Part shown: piece by piece, positions 49,252 to 57,568 of the stretch
Layout of the letters: each line of letters starts with the position of its first letter
How positions within the stretch are numbered: position 1 is the first letter of the stretch
Source: Microbacterium sp. BLY
GTDB lineage: Bacteria; Actinomycetota; Actinomycetes; Actinomycetales; Microbacteriaceae
Reading direction: 5' to 3'
Assembly: GCF_017939615.1 (NCBI RefSeq)
Contig: NZ_JAGKSR010000001.1
Span: 310,001 to 374,000 of the forward strand
Length of the DNA: 64,000 nucleotides
Notes under the pieces: model-generated
What the model saw: the letters and a program-made list of their open reading frames with translations, nothing else
The model's database searches: none
What the model was told of the DNA's origin: nothing
Made by a program: the position numbers and the translations under genes

Positions 49252-49319
49252 GCCCTCATCCTCCCCGAGCCGCCCGTGATGCTCCAGCCGGGGGTACCGG
49301 GGAAAGCCCCGGTGAGTCG

Positions 49320-49763
49320 CTAGACGCGCCCCCGGCGGCGAACGGCGAGCGCCCACATCCCGACGAGAGCGGCACTGACCCCCGCCAGGAGGAGGTCGAA
49401 CCGGAGGCCACCCTCGGGAGTGCGCCCCGCGGCGGACGAGGCCGTGGCATCGTCGATCAGCACGGCGTCGATCGCACCGCCGGGGCACGTGACCACGGCC
49501 GCGGCCGCCTCACCGGTGACGCGCACCGCGGCGGGTGCCTCCGTCTCCGCCGCGGATGCCTCGTCAGCCTCGGAACAGGTGATGCGCACCTCCGTGTCCG
49601 GTTCGAGCTCCACCTCCACCACGGGGGCCTCGTCGCCGACACGAGCGTGCGCGGAGGCGACCGGAACCGCCATCAGCAGGCCGGCCAGGAGCACGCCGGA
49701 CGCCGCGACCGCGATGGCGCGGCGCCGCGCGCGGCCGTCACGGGCATCGTTCCTGCGCCTCAT
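49320..49763 (-). CDS. Secreted/membrane-anchored protein, 147 residues
   Basis: An Arg-rich start and hydrophobic core (AIAVAASGVLLAGLLMAVPV) ending ASAHA form a signal peptide of about 40 residues; a second hydrophobic helix (LLLAGVSAALVGMWALAV) followed by RRRGRV forms a C-terminal anchor. Between them is an acidic Ala/Thr-rich region with two cysteines (ITCSEAD, VTCPGG). The layout resembles a sortase substrate, but no LPxTG is present. No family recognised. Confidence 0.72.
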   Translation of the reverse strand: MRRRNDARDGRARRRAIAVAASGVLLAGLLMAVPVASAHARVGDEAPVVEVELEPDTEVRITCSEADEASAAETEAPAAVRVTGEAAAAVVTCPGGAIDAVLIDDATASSAAGRTPEGGLRFDLLLAGVSAALVGMWALAVRRRGRV

Positions 49764-49957
49764 GTCATCGCTCCCCCCGCGATCCGAACGGTCGCGCTCG
49801 CTCTGCTCGTCTCACACCCTGCACGCTCCGCGGGAGCGGTGCCAGAGACCTTGGTCCCCCGCACGGACCGACGACGTGCGCCCGGCCGGTCGTCGGAGTC
49901 ATCCTCGGGGCGGCGCAGCCGCGACCCGCTACCGCACTCCGCACGAGTGGCTGCGCA

Positions 49958-49986
49958 TGGACTTCCGAATACGTTCCGAATAAGAT
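49958..49986 (+). promoter_or_regulatory. Promoter and direct-repeat operator of the toxin-antitoxin operon
   Basis: TTCCGAATA occurs twice (49963-49971 and 49974-49982), 11 bp apart. -35-like TGGACT (49958-49963), 17 nt, then -10 TAAGAT (49981-49986); the ATG follows after 6 nt. The repeats fill the spacer, as expected for antitoxin autorepression. Confidence 0.6.
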
Positions 49987-49992
49987 GAGGGC

Positions 49993-50454
49993 ATGTCCCT
50001 CCTCCATGACGGCCGCACCACGACCAGACGATCGTCGGATCTGAGCAAGCACTCGGCGGACGTCTTCGCGGAAGCAGAGGAACACCCCGTCCAGATCACC
50101 CGGCGCGACGGCGGCCCCCTGGTCCTGATGTCTCAGGACGAGGCGGACTCTCGCGCGCTGCTGCTGCAGTTCGCCGCAGATCTCCTCACGGTGACGCTCG
50201 ATGACGAGGGCACCCTCGGCTCCCGCATGACGCGCAAGTTCGAGTGGATGCGCGCCCTCGGAGAAGCCGACCGCGAGACCTGCGCGAAGGATCTCGTCGA
50301 CGCCGCCCGCGCCTCGTTCTCCACTGGTCAGGCTCACCTCGCGGTCGCCGAGCTGACGTCCTGGCGCGAGACCGCGGCCGCGATCGCCGCCGGGCTCTCC
50401 GCGGCTCCCGTCGAATGGCTCGAAGAGGAGCTGCCGACGGAGCGTCCGAGCTAG
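49993..50454 (+). CDS. Phd/YefM-like antitoxin
   Basis: A 153-residue protein whose first 65 residues follow the Phd/YefM fold (SSDLSKHSADVFAEAEEHPVQITRRDGGPLVLMS); the rest is helical (about 90 residues) and longer than usual, probably the toxin-neutralising part. The stop overlaps the toxin GTG by one base, giving the classic coupled type II module. The leaderless promoter with direct repeats supports autoregulation. Confidence 0.82.
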   Translation: MSLLHDGRTTTRRSSDLSKHSADVFAEAEEHPVQITRRDGGPLVLMSQDEADSRALLLQFAADLLTVTLDDEGTLGSRMTRKFEWMRALGEADRETCAKDLVDAARASFSTGQAHLAVAELTSWRETAAAIAAGLSAAPVEWLEEELPTERPS

Positions 50455-50795
50455 TGCCGAAGGGCAACGCGGTCTCGCGACCGATCAAGAAGTCCGAGTA
50501 CTCGATCGTGTTCGCCTCCACCGGCGCGGAGAAGGGGTGGCGCGACCTGAAAGCCACGATCCTCGGGCCTCTGACCGACTCGTGGGATTTCCTCGTCCGA
50601 ACGCCGACGGAGCGGACGCCGAGCAACTACCCGCTCAAGGGCGAACTCGGCGTCGTCACCTACCGCGGTAGGGATCATGTGCGCTGGCAGCACAAGCCGA
50701 CCCGCCAGGGTGACGCACGGATCTGGTTCTTCGTGGACGGGCAGACCGTGTTCCTCGAGCAGGTGCACACCGCGCACCCCAATCAGACCAAGTGA
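50454..50795 (+). CDS. RelE/ParE-superfamily toxin-like protein
   Basis: A 113-residue basic protein. The pattern W-L (GWRDLKATILGPLTDSW), WDFLVRTP, YPLKGELG, HVRWQHKP, ARIWFFVDG and a C-terminal VHTAHPNQTK fits RelE-like mRNA interferase/toxin folds encoded next to Phd-type antitoxins in actinobacteria. Start GTG 50454 shares its G with the antitoxin TAG stop. Catalytic residues are not assignable with certainty. Confidence 0.8.
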   Translation: MPKGNAVSRPIKKSEYSIVFASTGAEKGWRDLKATILGPLTDSWDFLVRTPTERTPSNYPLKGELGVVTYRGRDHVRWQHKPTRQGDARIWFFVDGQTVFLEQVHTAHPNQTK

Positions 50796-50818
50796 CCGCG
50801 TCCCGAAGGAGAGCATCC

Positions 50819-51484
50819 GTGCGCCAGAACCCGCCCGCGAACAGACTGGTGGTCGTCGTCGCCGTCCTGCTGACGGTGCTCTTCCTCTGGGCGGCGCTCG
50901 TGCGTCCGCTGGTCGACGGCGAGTCCCCCGGCGCGACCCTGCTGGTGTTCGTGACGGGCGTGGTGCTGGCCGGACTGATCGTGTGGATCGTGCTCGGACG
51001 GATCCCGCGGCTGCAGCGCGCCCAGCGGAGGGCGCTGCAGGAGCGGGAGCCGCACGCCCGGGTGTTCGGCTCGTATGCCCTGAACGGGGTCGCCGCGTTC
51101 CTGTCGCGCGCGATCCCCGCGCTCGGGCTCGGCGACGCCCCGCGCGGCCTCCTGACGTCGAGCCCCACGGGGGTCATCGACCCCTCCGGGTTCCGGCTGA
51201 TCCGCGGCGGCGCGCGCCTCCTCACCGCGTACCGCGTGCCCCGCGACCGCATCCGGGGCGTGACCACGGGCGGCCTCCAGGAGGGTGCCTTCTGGTACCC
51301 GACCTTCGTGCTCGTCGTCTCCCACGGAGCCGAGCAGGCTCTGATCCCGGTGCCGGTGACCAGGGACGGCGCAGCGCTCCGCCGCGAGACGCCCGACGGG
51401 ATGGACCGTCTCGTCGCCGACGCGGCGCGGATCTGGGGCGTCCCGGTCCTCGGCGACGACGGCGACCGCTCGCGCGCCGCCTGA
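50819..51484 (+). CDS. Membrane protein, 221 residues
   Basis: Two N-terminal membrane helices (VVVVAVLLTVLFLWAALV and LLVFVTGVVLAGLIVWIVL), then a cytosolic domain with an Arg-rich linker and a beta-rich part (PHARVFGSYALNG, TAYRVPRDRIRGVTTGG) resembling PH-like/bPH domains. No family assigned. AAGGAG lies 8 nt before GTG 50819, which decides the start. It is 23 bp from the toxin gene but not functionally linked. Confidence 0.75.
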   Translation: MRQNPPANRLVVVVAVLLTVLFLWAALVRPLVDGESPGATLLVFVTGVVLAGLIVWIVLGRIPRLQRAQRRALQEREPHARVFGSYALNGVAAFLSRAIPALGLGDAPRGLLTSSPTGVIDPSGFRLIRGGARLLTAYRVPRDRIRGVTTGGLQEGAFWYPTFVLVVSHGAEQALIPVPVTRDGAALRRETPDGMDRLVADAARIWGVPVLGDDGDRSRAA

Positions 51485-51585
51485 CGCCCGGTCCGGACGG
51501 ACTTCGTCCGTCGGTGTCACGGTTCGCCCTCGACGGGACATGTCTGTCATGAATGGACCCTGACGATGCACGATGCGGAGCGATC

Positions 51586-52314
51586 ATGACCGATACCGAC
51601 AGAGACCTCGATACCCGGCTGCAGGCCGCGCGCCGCCCCACGCCCGAGATCCGGTCGGCGACGGCGGCGATGCTCGCCCGGGAGACGCGTGATCACGCGC
51701 GTCGTCGGCGGCACCGCTTCGCGTTCGCGACGGCCGCGGGGGCGGTCGCCCTCGGGATCGGGGCGGTGACGGCCGGGCCTACCGTCGCCAGCAGCGTCCA
51801 GGCGTTCCTCGCCCAGTCGGGGTGGACGAGCGAGGGAACCGAGGTCATCGAGAACAGCGAGTTCATCGACACCGCGGCGCCGGACCTGGCGGACTACCTC
51901 GACACCGTCTTCCCCGACGACCTGCCCCTCGCTCCCGGTCAGACACGGGCGGGCGTGATCGACGAGGTGGTCGACGCCCAGACTCCGGCCCTGCGCCAGG
52001 AGGTGGGTCTGCGCCGTGACATCGAGAGGGCCGTCCGCCTCGGCTGGCTGTCGGAGTGGCTCCACGCCCACCCGGACGGCGACACGGCACGGATGACGGA
52101 GGCGTCGCAGGTGCTCGTCGCCTCCCTGGACTGGACGGCGTTCGTCGCCACGGACGGGGGCGGGGTCATGGCGCAGGATGCGGCGTTCCTGCGGGCCGTC
52201 GCCGACGGTGACGCCGAGGCCGCGCGCGCCTTCGCACAGTTCGACGGCGCCCCCTTCTGGGACGGCACCGACCGGTCGGCGCTGATCGCGACGATCCTCG
52301 AGGACGTCCGGTGA
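51586..52314 (+). CDS. Putative membrane-anchored anti-sigma-type protein
   Basis: A 242-residue protein with a hydrophilic N-terminus (DLDTRLQAARRPTPEIRS), a single membrane helix near residues 45-65 (FAFATAAGAVALGIGAVTAG) and an extracytoplasmic domain. Such topology and direct coupling to an ECF sigma gene (GTGA overlap) suggest an anti-sigma or signal-input partner, although it lacks a recognisable zinc (HxxxCxxC) motif. GGAG precedes the ATG. Position upstream of the sigma gene is the reverse of usual. Confidence 0.6.
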   Translation: MTDTDRDLDTRLQAARRPTPEIRSATAAMLARETRDHARRRRHRFAFATAAGAVALGIGAVTAGPTVASSVQAFLAQSGWTSEGTEVIENSEFIDTAAPDLADYLDTVFPDDLPLAPGQTRAGVIDEVVDAQTPALRQEVGLRRDIERAVRLGWLSEWLHAHPDGDTARMTEASQVLVASLDWTAFVATDGGGVMAQDAAFLRAVADGDAEAARAFAQFDGAPFWDGTDRSALIATILEDVR

Positions 52315-52865
52315 CGGGCGCCGAGGTGTCTCGCACGACCGATCCTCTCCGCACTGCCATGACCGCACCGACCGAGGCCGACGCGGCGCGCCGGGTCGAG
52401 GTCCTCGTGCGCGACCTCATCCCGGACCTGGTCGGATACTTCGTGAACCGACTCGACGACCGGGAGCGGGCGGCCGACGCGACCGCCGACACGCTGCTCG
52501 TGCTCTGGCGGAAGGTGCGCGCCCTGCCGGACGATCACGAAGAGGCCCGGCGGTTCGCCTTCGGCATCGCCCGCCGGGTGCTCCTCGCCGACCGCCGCCG
52601 CGGGCATCGCCACAACGCCCTCGCCGATCGGCTGCGAGCAGAGACGCGCGAGATCGTCGTCCCGGAGCCCGGCTTCGACGTCGAACTGCGGGAGGCCTTG
52701 GCGCGGCTGCCGGTCAAGGATCGCGAGATCGTGCTGCTGGTCGCGTGGGAGGGGCTTAGCGTGGCCGATGCGGGGCGCGTGATGAAGGTCAGCCCGGAGG
52801 CCGCCCGGGCCCGGTACTCGCGGGCGCGGGCCCGTCTTCGGACGATGCTCGGGGAGAGTAGATGA
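52311..52865 (+). CDS. RNA polymerase ECF-type sigma factor
   Basis: A 184-residue sigma-70 factor: region 2 (LIPDLVGYFVNRLDDRERAADATADTLL and LWRKVRAL), and region 4 (LREALARLPVKDREIVLLVAWEGLSVADAG, MKVSPEAARARYSRARARLR). GTG 52311 overlaps the stop of the gene before it; ATG 52359 is an internal alternative that would trim the non-conserved start. The last 77 bp overlap the convergent MmyB-type regulator. Confidence 0.9.
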   Translation: MTGAEVSRTTDPLRTAMTAPTEADAARRVEVLVRDLIPDLVGYFVNRLDDRERAADATADTLLVLWRKVRALPDDHEEARRFAFGIARRVLLADRRRGHRHNALADRLRAETREIVVPEPGFDVELREALARLPVKDREIVLLVAWEGLSVADAGRVMKVSPEAARARYSRARARLRTMLGESR

Positions 52866-53700
52866 CGAGCGTGAGCCCGTCCGTCCCGTTGAGGCGGAGC
52901 TGCTCGCGGGTGAAGGCCTGCGCGCCGCCTCCGGGCCGGAGGAGGCGGATGACGGCGCCGCGCTGCGCACGGACGTCGTGTCGCGCCCAGATCCGTCGGA
53001 ACGTCGCACTCGCCCGCGAGAGCTCCGCCGTCAGCTCCGCGAGGCGCGGGTCGTCCGCGGCCCCGAGGGCGTACCGGAGGCTCGCCGTCAGGCAGGCGGC
53101 GACCCCTTCCCACTCGGGGTGCATCGCCCGCTCGTCGGGGTCCAGGTACAGGTCGCGCAGCTGATTGCGGCCCGGTCGCAGGCGCGGGTTGAGTGCCTGG
53201 GCCGCCGTGTTCGCGGCGAGGACGGTGAGGGCGGCGTCTTCGACGTACGCCGGATGCTCCAGCGCCTCGATCAGGTCGAGCGCGGTCCGCGGCACCTCCT
53301 CGACCGACGGGCGCGGGAGCACGACGGGCGGGTCCGCGGCGAGCGCTCGCAGGTACGCGGCCTCATCGTTATCGAGACGCAGGGCCCGCGCCAGCGCGTC
53401 GAGCACCTGCGTGGAGGGGGTGCGGTCCTTCCCCCGTTCGAGCCGGAGGTAGTAGTCCGCGCTGATCCCCGCGCGCAGGGCGACCTCTTCGCGGCGGAGC
53501 CCCGGGACGCGTCGCCCGCCCGGAGCGACGATCCCCGCCTGAGCGGGAGTGACCTGATCGCGGCGGGCGCGGAGGTAGGCGCCCAGGCGGTTGTCGCGCG
53601 CCGGCCGCGTCGTGCGGGGCGGGTGTCCGGCGTCCGCGGGAGGGGGGTCTGCCAGGACCCCGGTCGATCCGGGTCCTGGTCGGTGGCTGTCGGCGTTCAT
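52789..53700 (-). CDS. XRE family regulator with MmyB-like C-terminal domain
   Basis: A 303-residue regulator: XRE helix-turn-helix (LGAYLRARRDQVTPAQAG, GLRREEVALRAGISADYYLRLERGKDRTPS) at about residues 38-100 and the MmyB-like ligand domain (VEEVPRTALDLIEALEHPAYVEDAALTVLAAN) behind. These regulators, common in actinobacteria, bind fatty acids or other ligands and usually control a divergent oxidoreductase gene; the SDR at 53747 fits. The Pro/Gly-rich C-terminal end overlaps the sigma factor gene. Confidence 0.92.
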   Translation of the reverse strand: MNADSHRPGPGSTGVLADPPPADAGHPPRTTRPARDNRLGAYLRARRDQVTPAQAGIVAPGGRRVPGLRREEVALRAGISADYYLRLERGKDRTPSTQVLDALARALRLDNDEAAYLRALAADPPVVLPRPSVEEVPRTALDLIEALEHPAYVEDAALTVLAANTAAQALNPRLRPGRNQLRDLYLDPDERAMHPEWEGVAACLTASLRYALGAADDPRLAELTAELSRASATFRRIWARHDVRAQRGAVIRLLRPGGGAQAFTREQLRLNGTDGLTLVIYSPRASSEDGPAPASTGPGRPPG

Positions 53701-53746
53701 ACGCTCGTCAACATCTGTTGCGATGAAGGTATTTCAGGAGGATTCC

Positions 53747-54433
53747 ATGGGTGTTGCGCTCGTCACCGGGGCGAACAGGGGCATCGGCTTCGAGGTGGCC
53801 CGGCAGCTGGCCGAGCGCGGCCACGTCGTCTACGTCGGCGCGCGGAACCGCGCGCACGGCCACGCGGCGGCGTCCCGGATCGGGGCGCGCGTCGTTGCCC
53901 TCGACGTGACCGACGACGCGTCGGTCACGCAGGCCCTCGGCCGGATCGCGGACGAGGAGGGCCGGCTCGACATCCTCATCAACAACGCGGGCGTCCAGGA
54001 GTTCGATCCCGTGGACGGGCCGCTGGCTCTGCGTGCGTTCGACACGAACGCCGTCGGCGTGGTGCGCGTCACGGAGGCGGCGCTCCCCCTCCTCCGCGCG
54101 GCGGCGGTCCCGACCGTAGTGACCGTGTCCAGCAGTGCCGGGTCGTTCGGGGCGGTGACGGACCCGGAGCGGCCGGAGTACCACCTCACCAACGCGGTGT
54201 ATGCGGCGTCCAAGGCGGCGGCGACGATGCTCACGCTGCAGTACGCCAAGGCCCACCCGGAGATGCGGATCAACGCCATCGAACCCGGGTACACCGCCAC
54301 CGACATGACCGCCGGCTTCGAGGGCGGGCGCCCCGTCGAAGACAGCGCCCGCGCGGTGGTGGAGCTGGCGACGCTCGGCGCGAGCGCCCCGACGGGCACG
54401 CTGCGCGACGAGAACGGCGTGCTGCCGTGGTGA
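53747..54433 (+). CDS. SDR family oxidoreductase
   Basis: A 228-residue short-chain dehydrogenase: TGANRGIGFEVARQL at residues 7-21, NNAGVQE, VSSSAGSF with the catalytic Ser, and YAASKAA with Tyr/Lys. An Arg after beta-2 (GARNRAHG) suggests NADP+. It resembles carbonyl reductase-like SDRs. AGGAGG precedes the ATG by 4 nt. Divergent from the MmyB-type regulator, its probable controller, and overlapping the next gene. Confidence 0.92.
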   Translation: MGVALVTGANRGIGFEVARQLAERGHVVYVGARNRAHGHAAASRIGARVVALDVTDDASVTQALGRIADEEGRLDILINNAGVQEFDPVDGPLALRAFDTNAVGVVRVTEAALPLLRAAAVPTVVTVSSSAGSFGAVTDPERPEYHLTNAVYAASKAAATMLTLQYAKAHPEMRINAIEPGYTATDMTAGFEGGRPVEDSARAVVELATLGASAPTGTLRDENGVLPW

Positions 54434-55116
54434 CGATCGGGGTCCTCGGCGCGGGGCAGGCGGGCTCCGTCTTCGCGCGAGCGGCGATCAGCGCCGGGTA
54501 CGACATCGTGATCGCCAACTCCCGCGGCCCGCACACCCTCCGCGCGCTGGTCGGAGACCTCGGGCCGCGAGCGCGCGCCGCGACCGCCGAGGAGGCCGCG
54601 GAGGCGGCGGACGTGGCGTTCCTGGCCTTCCCCTACGCGCCCCACCACCGGCTGCCCGCCGCCGAGCTGGCGGGGAAGATCGTCATCGACAACAACAACT
54701 ACATGCCCTGGCGCGACGGGAGGTTCCCCGAGGTCGACGCCGGAGCGGCGACCATCCAGGAACTCCGGCAACGGCAGCTCCCGCAGTCCCTGGTCGTGAA
54801 GGCGTTCAGCCACGTGCAGTTTCACGGTCGGGTCCCGGCGCGAACGCCGGAGGACGCCGTGCCGGCCCTGGTCCGGCTCGCGCGCCCGCGCGGCGCACGC
54901 GACCGCAGCGCTCTCGTCGTCTCGAGCGACCACCCCGAGGCCGTCGCGTTCGTCACCAGGCTGTACGACGACCTCGGATTCGACGCCGTCGACAACAGTC
55001 CGCTCGCCGAGTCCTGGCGCAGCGCCCCAGGCACTCCGATGTGGGCGCCGTCCGTCGACGGGCAGACCCGCGCGCAGCTCCGGAGGAATCTGGCACTGGC
55101 CGGCGCTGCCGGGTGA
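54430..55116 (+). CDS. NADPH-dependent F420 reductase-like NAD(P)-binding protein
   Basis: A 228-residue Rossmann protein: IGVLGAGQAGSVFARAAISAGYD is the N-terminal cofactor motif, followed by VIANSRGPHTLRALV; IVIDNNNYMPWRDGRFPE and VKAFSHVQFHG are typical of the NADP oxidoreductase coenzyme F420-dependent family (often annotated as NAD(P)-binding). GTG 54430 overlaps the SDR stop (GTGA). Whether F420 or another partner is used cannot be told. Confidence 0.85.
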   Translation: MTIGVLGAGQAGSVFARAAISAGYDIVIANSRGPHTLRALVGDLGPRARAATAEEAAEAADVAFLAFPYAPHHRLPAAELAGKIVIDNNNYMPWRDGRFPEVDAGAATIQELRQRQLPQSLVVKAFSHVQFHGRVPARTPEDAVPALVRLARPRGARDRSALVVSSDHPEAVAFVTRLYDDLGFDAVDNSPLAESWRSAPGTPMWAPSVDGQTRAQLRRNLALAGAAG

Positions 55117-55144
55117 GCGCCGCTCGGGGCCGACGTCGGGGCGC

Positions 55145-55798
55145 TCACCGGCGCGGCGAGGAATCCCGCCCGAAGGAGTCCAGCGCCGTGCGGTAGGACG
55201 CGGCGTCATTCCGCACGTCGTCGGTGACGAGGAGAGCGCGGGAGCCGATCTCGCGGACGTACGTCCCCCGGCACGGCAGCGTCACCACCCTCACGAGCCC
55301 GCGGCGCCAGGCGTCGGCCAGCGTCGCGACGTTCCGGTGTTCCGGGCTGTCCGCGATCGTCCGCAGGTGGGTGGCGAGGTGCGCCTCGGAGCCGCGCCGC
55401 TCCCACGCACGGTAGGCCGGATCGTCGAGCACCTCCGTCCCGAACTCCTCCTGGGCCGTCGGGCCTGTGAGCTGAGCGAGCAGCGTGGCCCGTTCGCCGG
55501 GGCTGAGCGTCAGGTCGAGCGCACGGTCGAACAGCGCCGGGTCGGGCTCGGTCGCGGCGTGGGCGACCGCGTCGTCCCAGATGCGGTGCCATCCCGCCGA
55601 CCAGCGCTCACGGGTCGCGTCGTCGACGGGACGCGACGCGGCCTCCGGCCGATCCACCAGGAGCGGCGGGAGGGCAGCGCCGACCGGGTCCAGCCGGTGC
55701 GCCTCCCGGATCCACAGCAGTTCGAGCAGCACGTGAGGGCGGTCCTCGATGGTGATCGTCATGTCAGGGGGCCACGGGTTCCCGGGCATCGGTGTCAT
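55145..55798 (-). CDS. Hypothetical protein, 217 residues
   Basis: A mostly helical, acidic, soluble protein (ELLWIREAHRL, WSAGWHRIWDDAVAHAATEPDP, GERATLLAQLTG) with a C-terminal part VTLPCRGTYVREIGSRALLVTDDVRNDAASY. No family recognised and no signal peptide. GAAGG lies about 10 nt before ATG 55798; ATG 55762 is an alternative that drops 12 residues. Stand-alone gene. Confidence 0.72.
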   Translation of the reverse strand: MTPMPGNPWPPDMTITIEDRPHVLLELLWIREAHRLDPVGAALPPLLVDRPEAASRPVDDATRERWSAGWHRIWDDAVAHAATEPDPALFDRALDLTLSPGERATLLAQLTGPTAQEEFGTEVLDDPAYRAWERRGSEAHLATHLRTIADSPEHRNVATLADAWRRGLVRVVTLPCRGTYVREIGSRALLVTDDVRNDAASYRTALDSFGRDSSPRR

Positions 55799-55983
55799 CG
55801 ATCGCATACCTTCACGGAGACCTCTCCCGGCGGACCCTCCGCCTTCTCCGACGCTACGTCGCCTCCCCCGGTTCGTCTGTCGGCCGTTCGGCGGACACGC
55901 TCCCCCGCCCGTTCCGGAATGCGGGCGCGGGCGTCTCGCCGTCCGCCTCGGCCGCACCGAATCGACCCGTGTACTGCAATGCT

Positions 55984-56712
55984 GTGACCGTGCTCTTCTC
56001 TCTCGGCATCGTGCTGCTGAACGCCTACGCGGTCCTCCTCATCCTGCTGCGCGCGCCGGTGTACCGCACCCCGCTGTACCGGCCCATGCTGTGGAACATC
56101 TTCCTCTCGATCCTGCCGGTGCTCGTCCTGCTGATCGGCGGGGGCATCGGCCTCGTCCTCCTGCTCTTCGCACGACCGGTCGGCTTCGCAGTGCTCGCCG
56201 TGACGGGCATCATCTGGTTGCTCCTGCTGCCGAATGCGAGCTACCTGATCACCGAGCTGAACCAGTCCCACCGCCGACCCGACGACCCCGTCCCACTCTG
56301 GTACGACATCATCCTCGTGATCACGCTGGCGATGTCGGGAGTGATGAACACCGTGGTCAACGTCCTCCTCGTGCACATCATCGTCGGCCTATCCGTCTAC
56401 CGCACGGACAGCGCAGAGGACCTCTTGCGGGCCGGCCCGCTGGGGGCCGTCGGCGTCGTGCTGCTTCTCCTCGGATTCGGCATGTACCTCGGCCGGTACC
56501 CCCGCTTCAACAGCTGGGACCTGCGGCACCCCGCCGCGTTCGTCACGAAGCTCACCACGCACTTCCGCGCCCCGGGAAACCTGCTGGCCTGCGCCGGATT
56601 CACCCTCACGTACGCGGTGTTCCTCGCGCTCATCTACCTGGTCACGGCCGGCCCGCTCCTCGACGGGCTGGTGTCCATCGGAGAGCTGCGCCAAACCCTG
56701 GAGGCTTCGTGA
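55984..56712 (+). CDS. DUF1361 domain membrane protein
   Basis: A 242-residue protein with seven membrane helices. The patterns WLLLLPNASYLITELNQSHRR and VPLWYDIILVITLAMSGVMNTV, and YLGRYPRFNSWDL, are those of DUF1361. Function unknown. GTG 55984 or GTG 55990 may be the start; no ribosome site is visible. Confidence 0.85.
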   Translation: MTVLFSLGIVLLNAYAVLLILLRAPVYRTPLYRPMLWNIFLSILPVLVLLIGGGIGLVLLLFARPVGFAVLAVTGIIWLLLLPNASYLITELNQSHRRPDDPVPLWYDIILVITLAMSGVMNTVVNVLLVHIIVGLSVYRTDSAEDLLRAGPLGAVGVVLLLLGFGMYLGRYPRFNSWDLRHPAAFVTKLTTHFRAPGNLLACAGFTLTYAVFLALIYLVTAGPLLDGLVSIGELRQTLEAS

Positions 56713-56858
56713 ACGACCACGGCAGAGCTGCCCGCTGACGAGCGTTCCCTCACCCGCAGACCCGCTCCTCACCCGCTGAAGCGTCACCCGTGGCGATCGC
56801 TGTAGGAGATCAATCGCGCGCTCACGGCAGGCGAGATGGTGATCCAGCCGGGCCACGT

Positions 56859-57203
56859 CTAGGACGACGTCGACGCCCTCGCTGCGCGGTTCGCGACGAC
56901 GAGTGCGATCACCGCGGTGAGGACGAAGATGATGGCAGCCGCGATCGCTCCGACTGTCGACACGATCACACCACCCGCGAACGACACGACGGCCGCGACC
57001 ACGCTCGCAGCGAATCCGCCCCAGACGACGGCCGACGCGGACCGGTGAGCGGCAGCCCACGTAGCGTCGCTCCGCATGGTCGCAACCGTGCGGATGCCCG
57101 CAAGAGGATTGCGACGGAGAGCCCCCCGCGCGGCGAGCTCGACCACGATCCCGGTCACCAGAAGCAGGACGGGGAGCACCGCTGCGATCACTTCCACGGG
57201 CAC
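56859..57203 (-). CDS. SdpI family-like membrane protein, 114 residues
   Basis: Three membrane helices (VIAAVLPVLLLVTGIVVEL, SAVVWGGFAASVVAAVVSFAGG, AIAAAIIFVLTAVIALVVAN) with the conserved GIRTVATMRSDATWAAAHRSA loop between the first two, matching SdpI/YhfL immunity-type proteins (consensus GxRtxxtxxsexxWxxah). In Bacillus SdpI gives immunity to the SdpC toxin; here no toxin gene is adjacent. GTG 57203 or 57197 may be the start. Confidence 0.8.
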   Translation of the reverse strand: MPVEVIAAVLPVLLLVTGIVVELAARGALRRNPLAGIRTVATMRSDATWAAAHRSASAVVWGGFAASVVAAVVSFAGGVIVSTVGAIAAAIIFVLTAVIALVVANRAARASTSS

Positions 57204-57206
57204 AGC

Positions 57207-57518
57207 CTACGAAGCCACATCCGAGCGTCCAGCGCGAGCGACACGGCGATTGTGCAGCGCCAACACGGCGCAAGCCGCTGCGGGCCCAGCGAGGACGATC
57301 ATCATCACCCACTGCCAACTCTCGCTGGCGACGAGCACGGCCCCCAGCACGATCAGCCCCGCACCGATGCCCCGCATCGTCGCGGATCCGCGCGGCGAGA
57401 CTCGCGGGCGTTTCCCGAACGGGATCGGCGTCAGTTCGTTCGCTCGAATGGTGCGCGAAAGCGCTGTGTGGAACAGCACGATCCCGGCGACTGCCGCGAC
57501 GATTCCGACGACGAACAT
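57207..57518 (-). CDS. Small membrane protein, 103 residues
   Basis: Three hydrophobic helices (MFVVGIVAAVAGIVLFH, GIGAGLIVLGAVLVA, WVMMIVLAGPAAACAVLAL) separated by a basic loop FGKRPRVSPRGSATM. Not recognised as a family. It ends 3 bp before the SdpI-like gene, so the two form an operon. An upstream GTG at 57572 could add 18 residues. Confidence 0.68.
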   Translation of the reverse strand: MFVVGIVAAVAGIVLFHTALSRTIRANELTPIPFGKRPRVSPRGSATMRGIGAGLIVLGAVLVASESWQWVMMIVLAGPAAACAVLALHNRRVARAGRSDVAS

Positions 57519-57568
57519 GCTCTCGACGGTATCAGCGGAGCCCCGACCAGTCGTGAGGGCCACCGACC

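Noticed and set aside
56713..56858. Possible small gene or RNA in the gap after the DUF1361 gene
   Set aside because: No convincing start, ribosome site or structure; direct GCTGAC/CACCCGC repeats are short and unremarkable.
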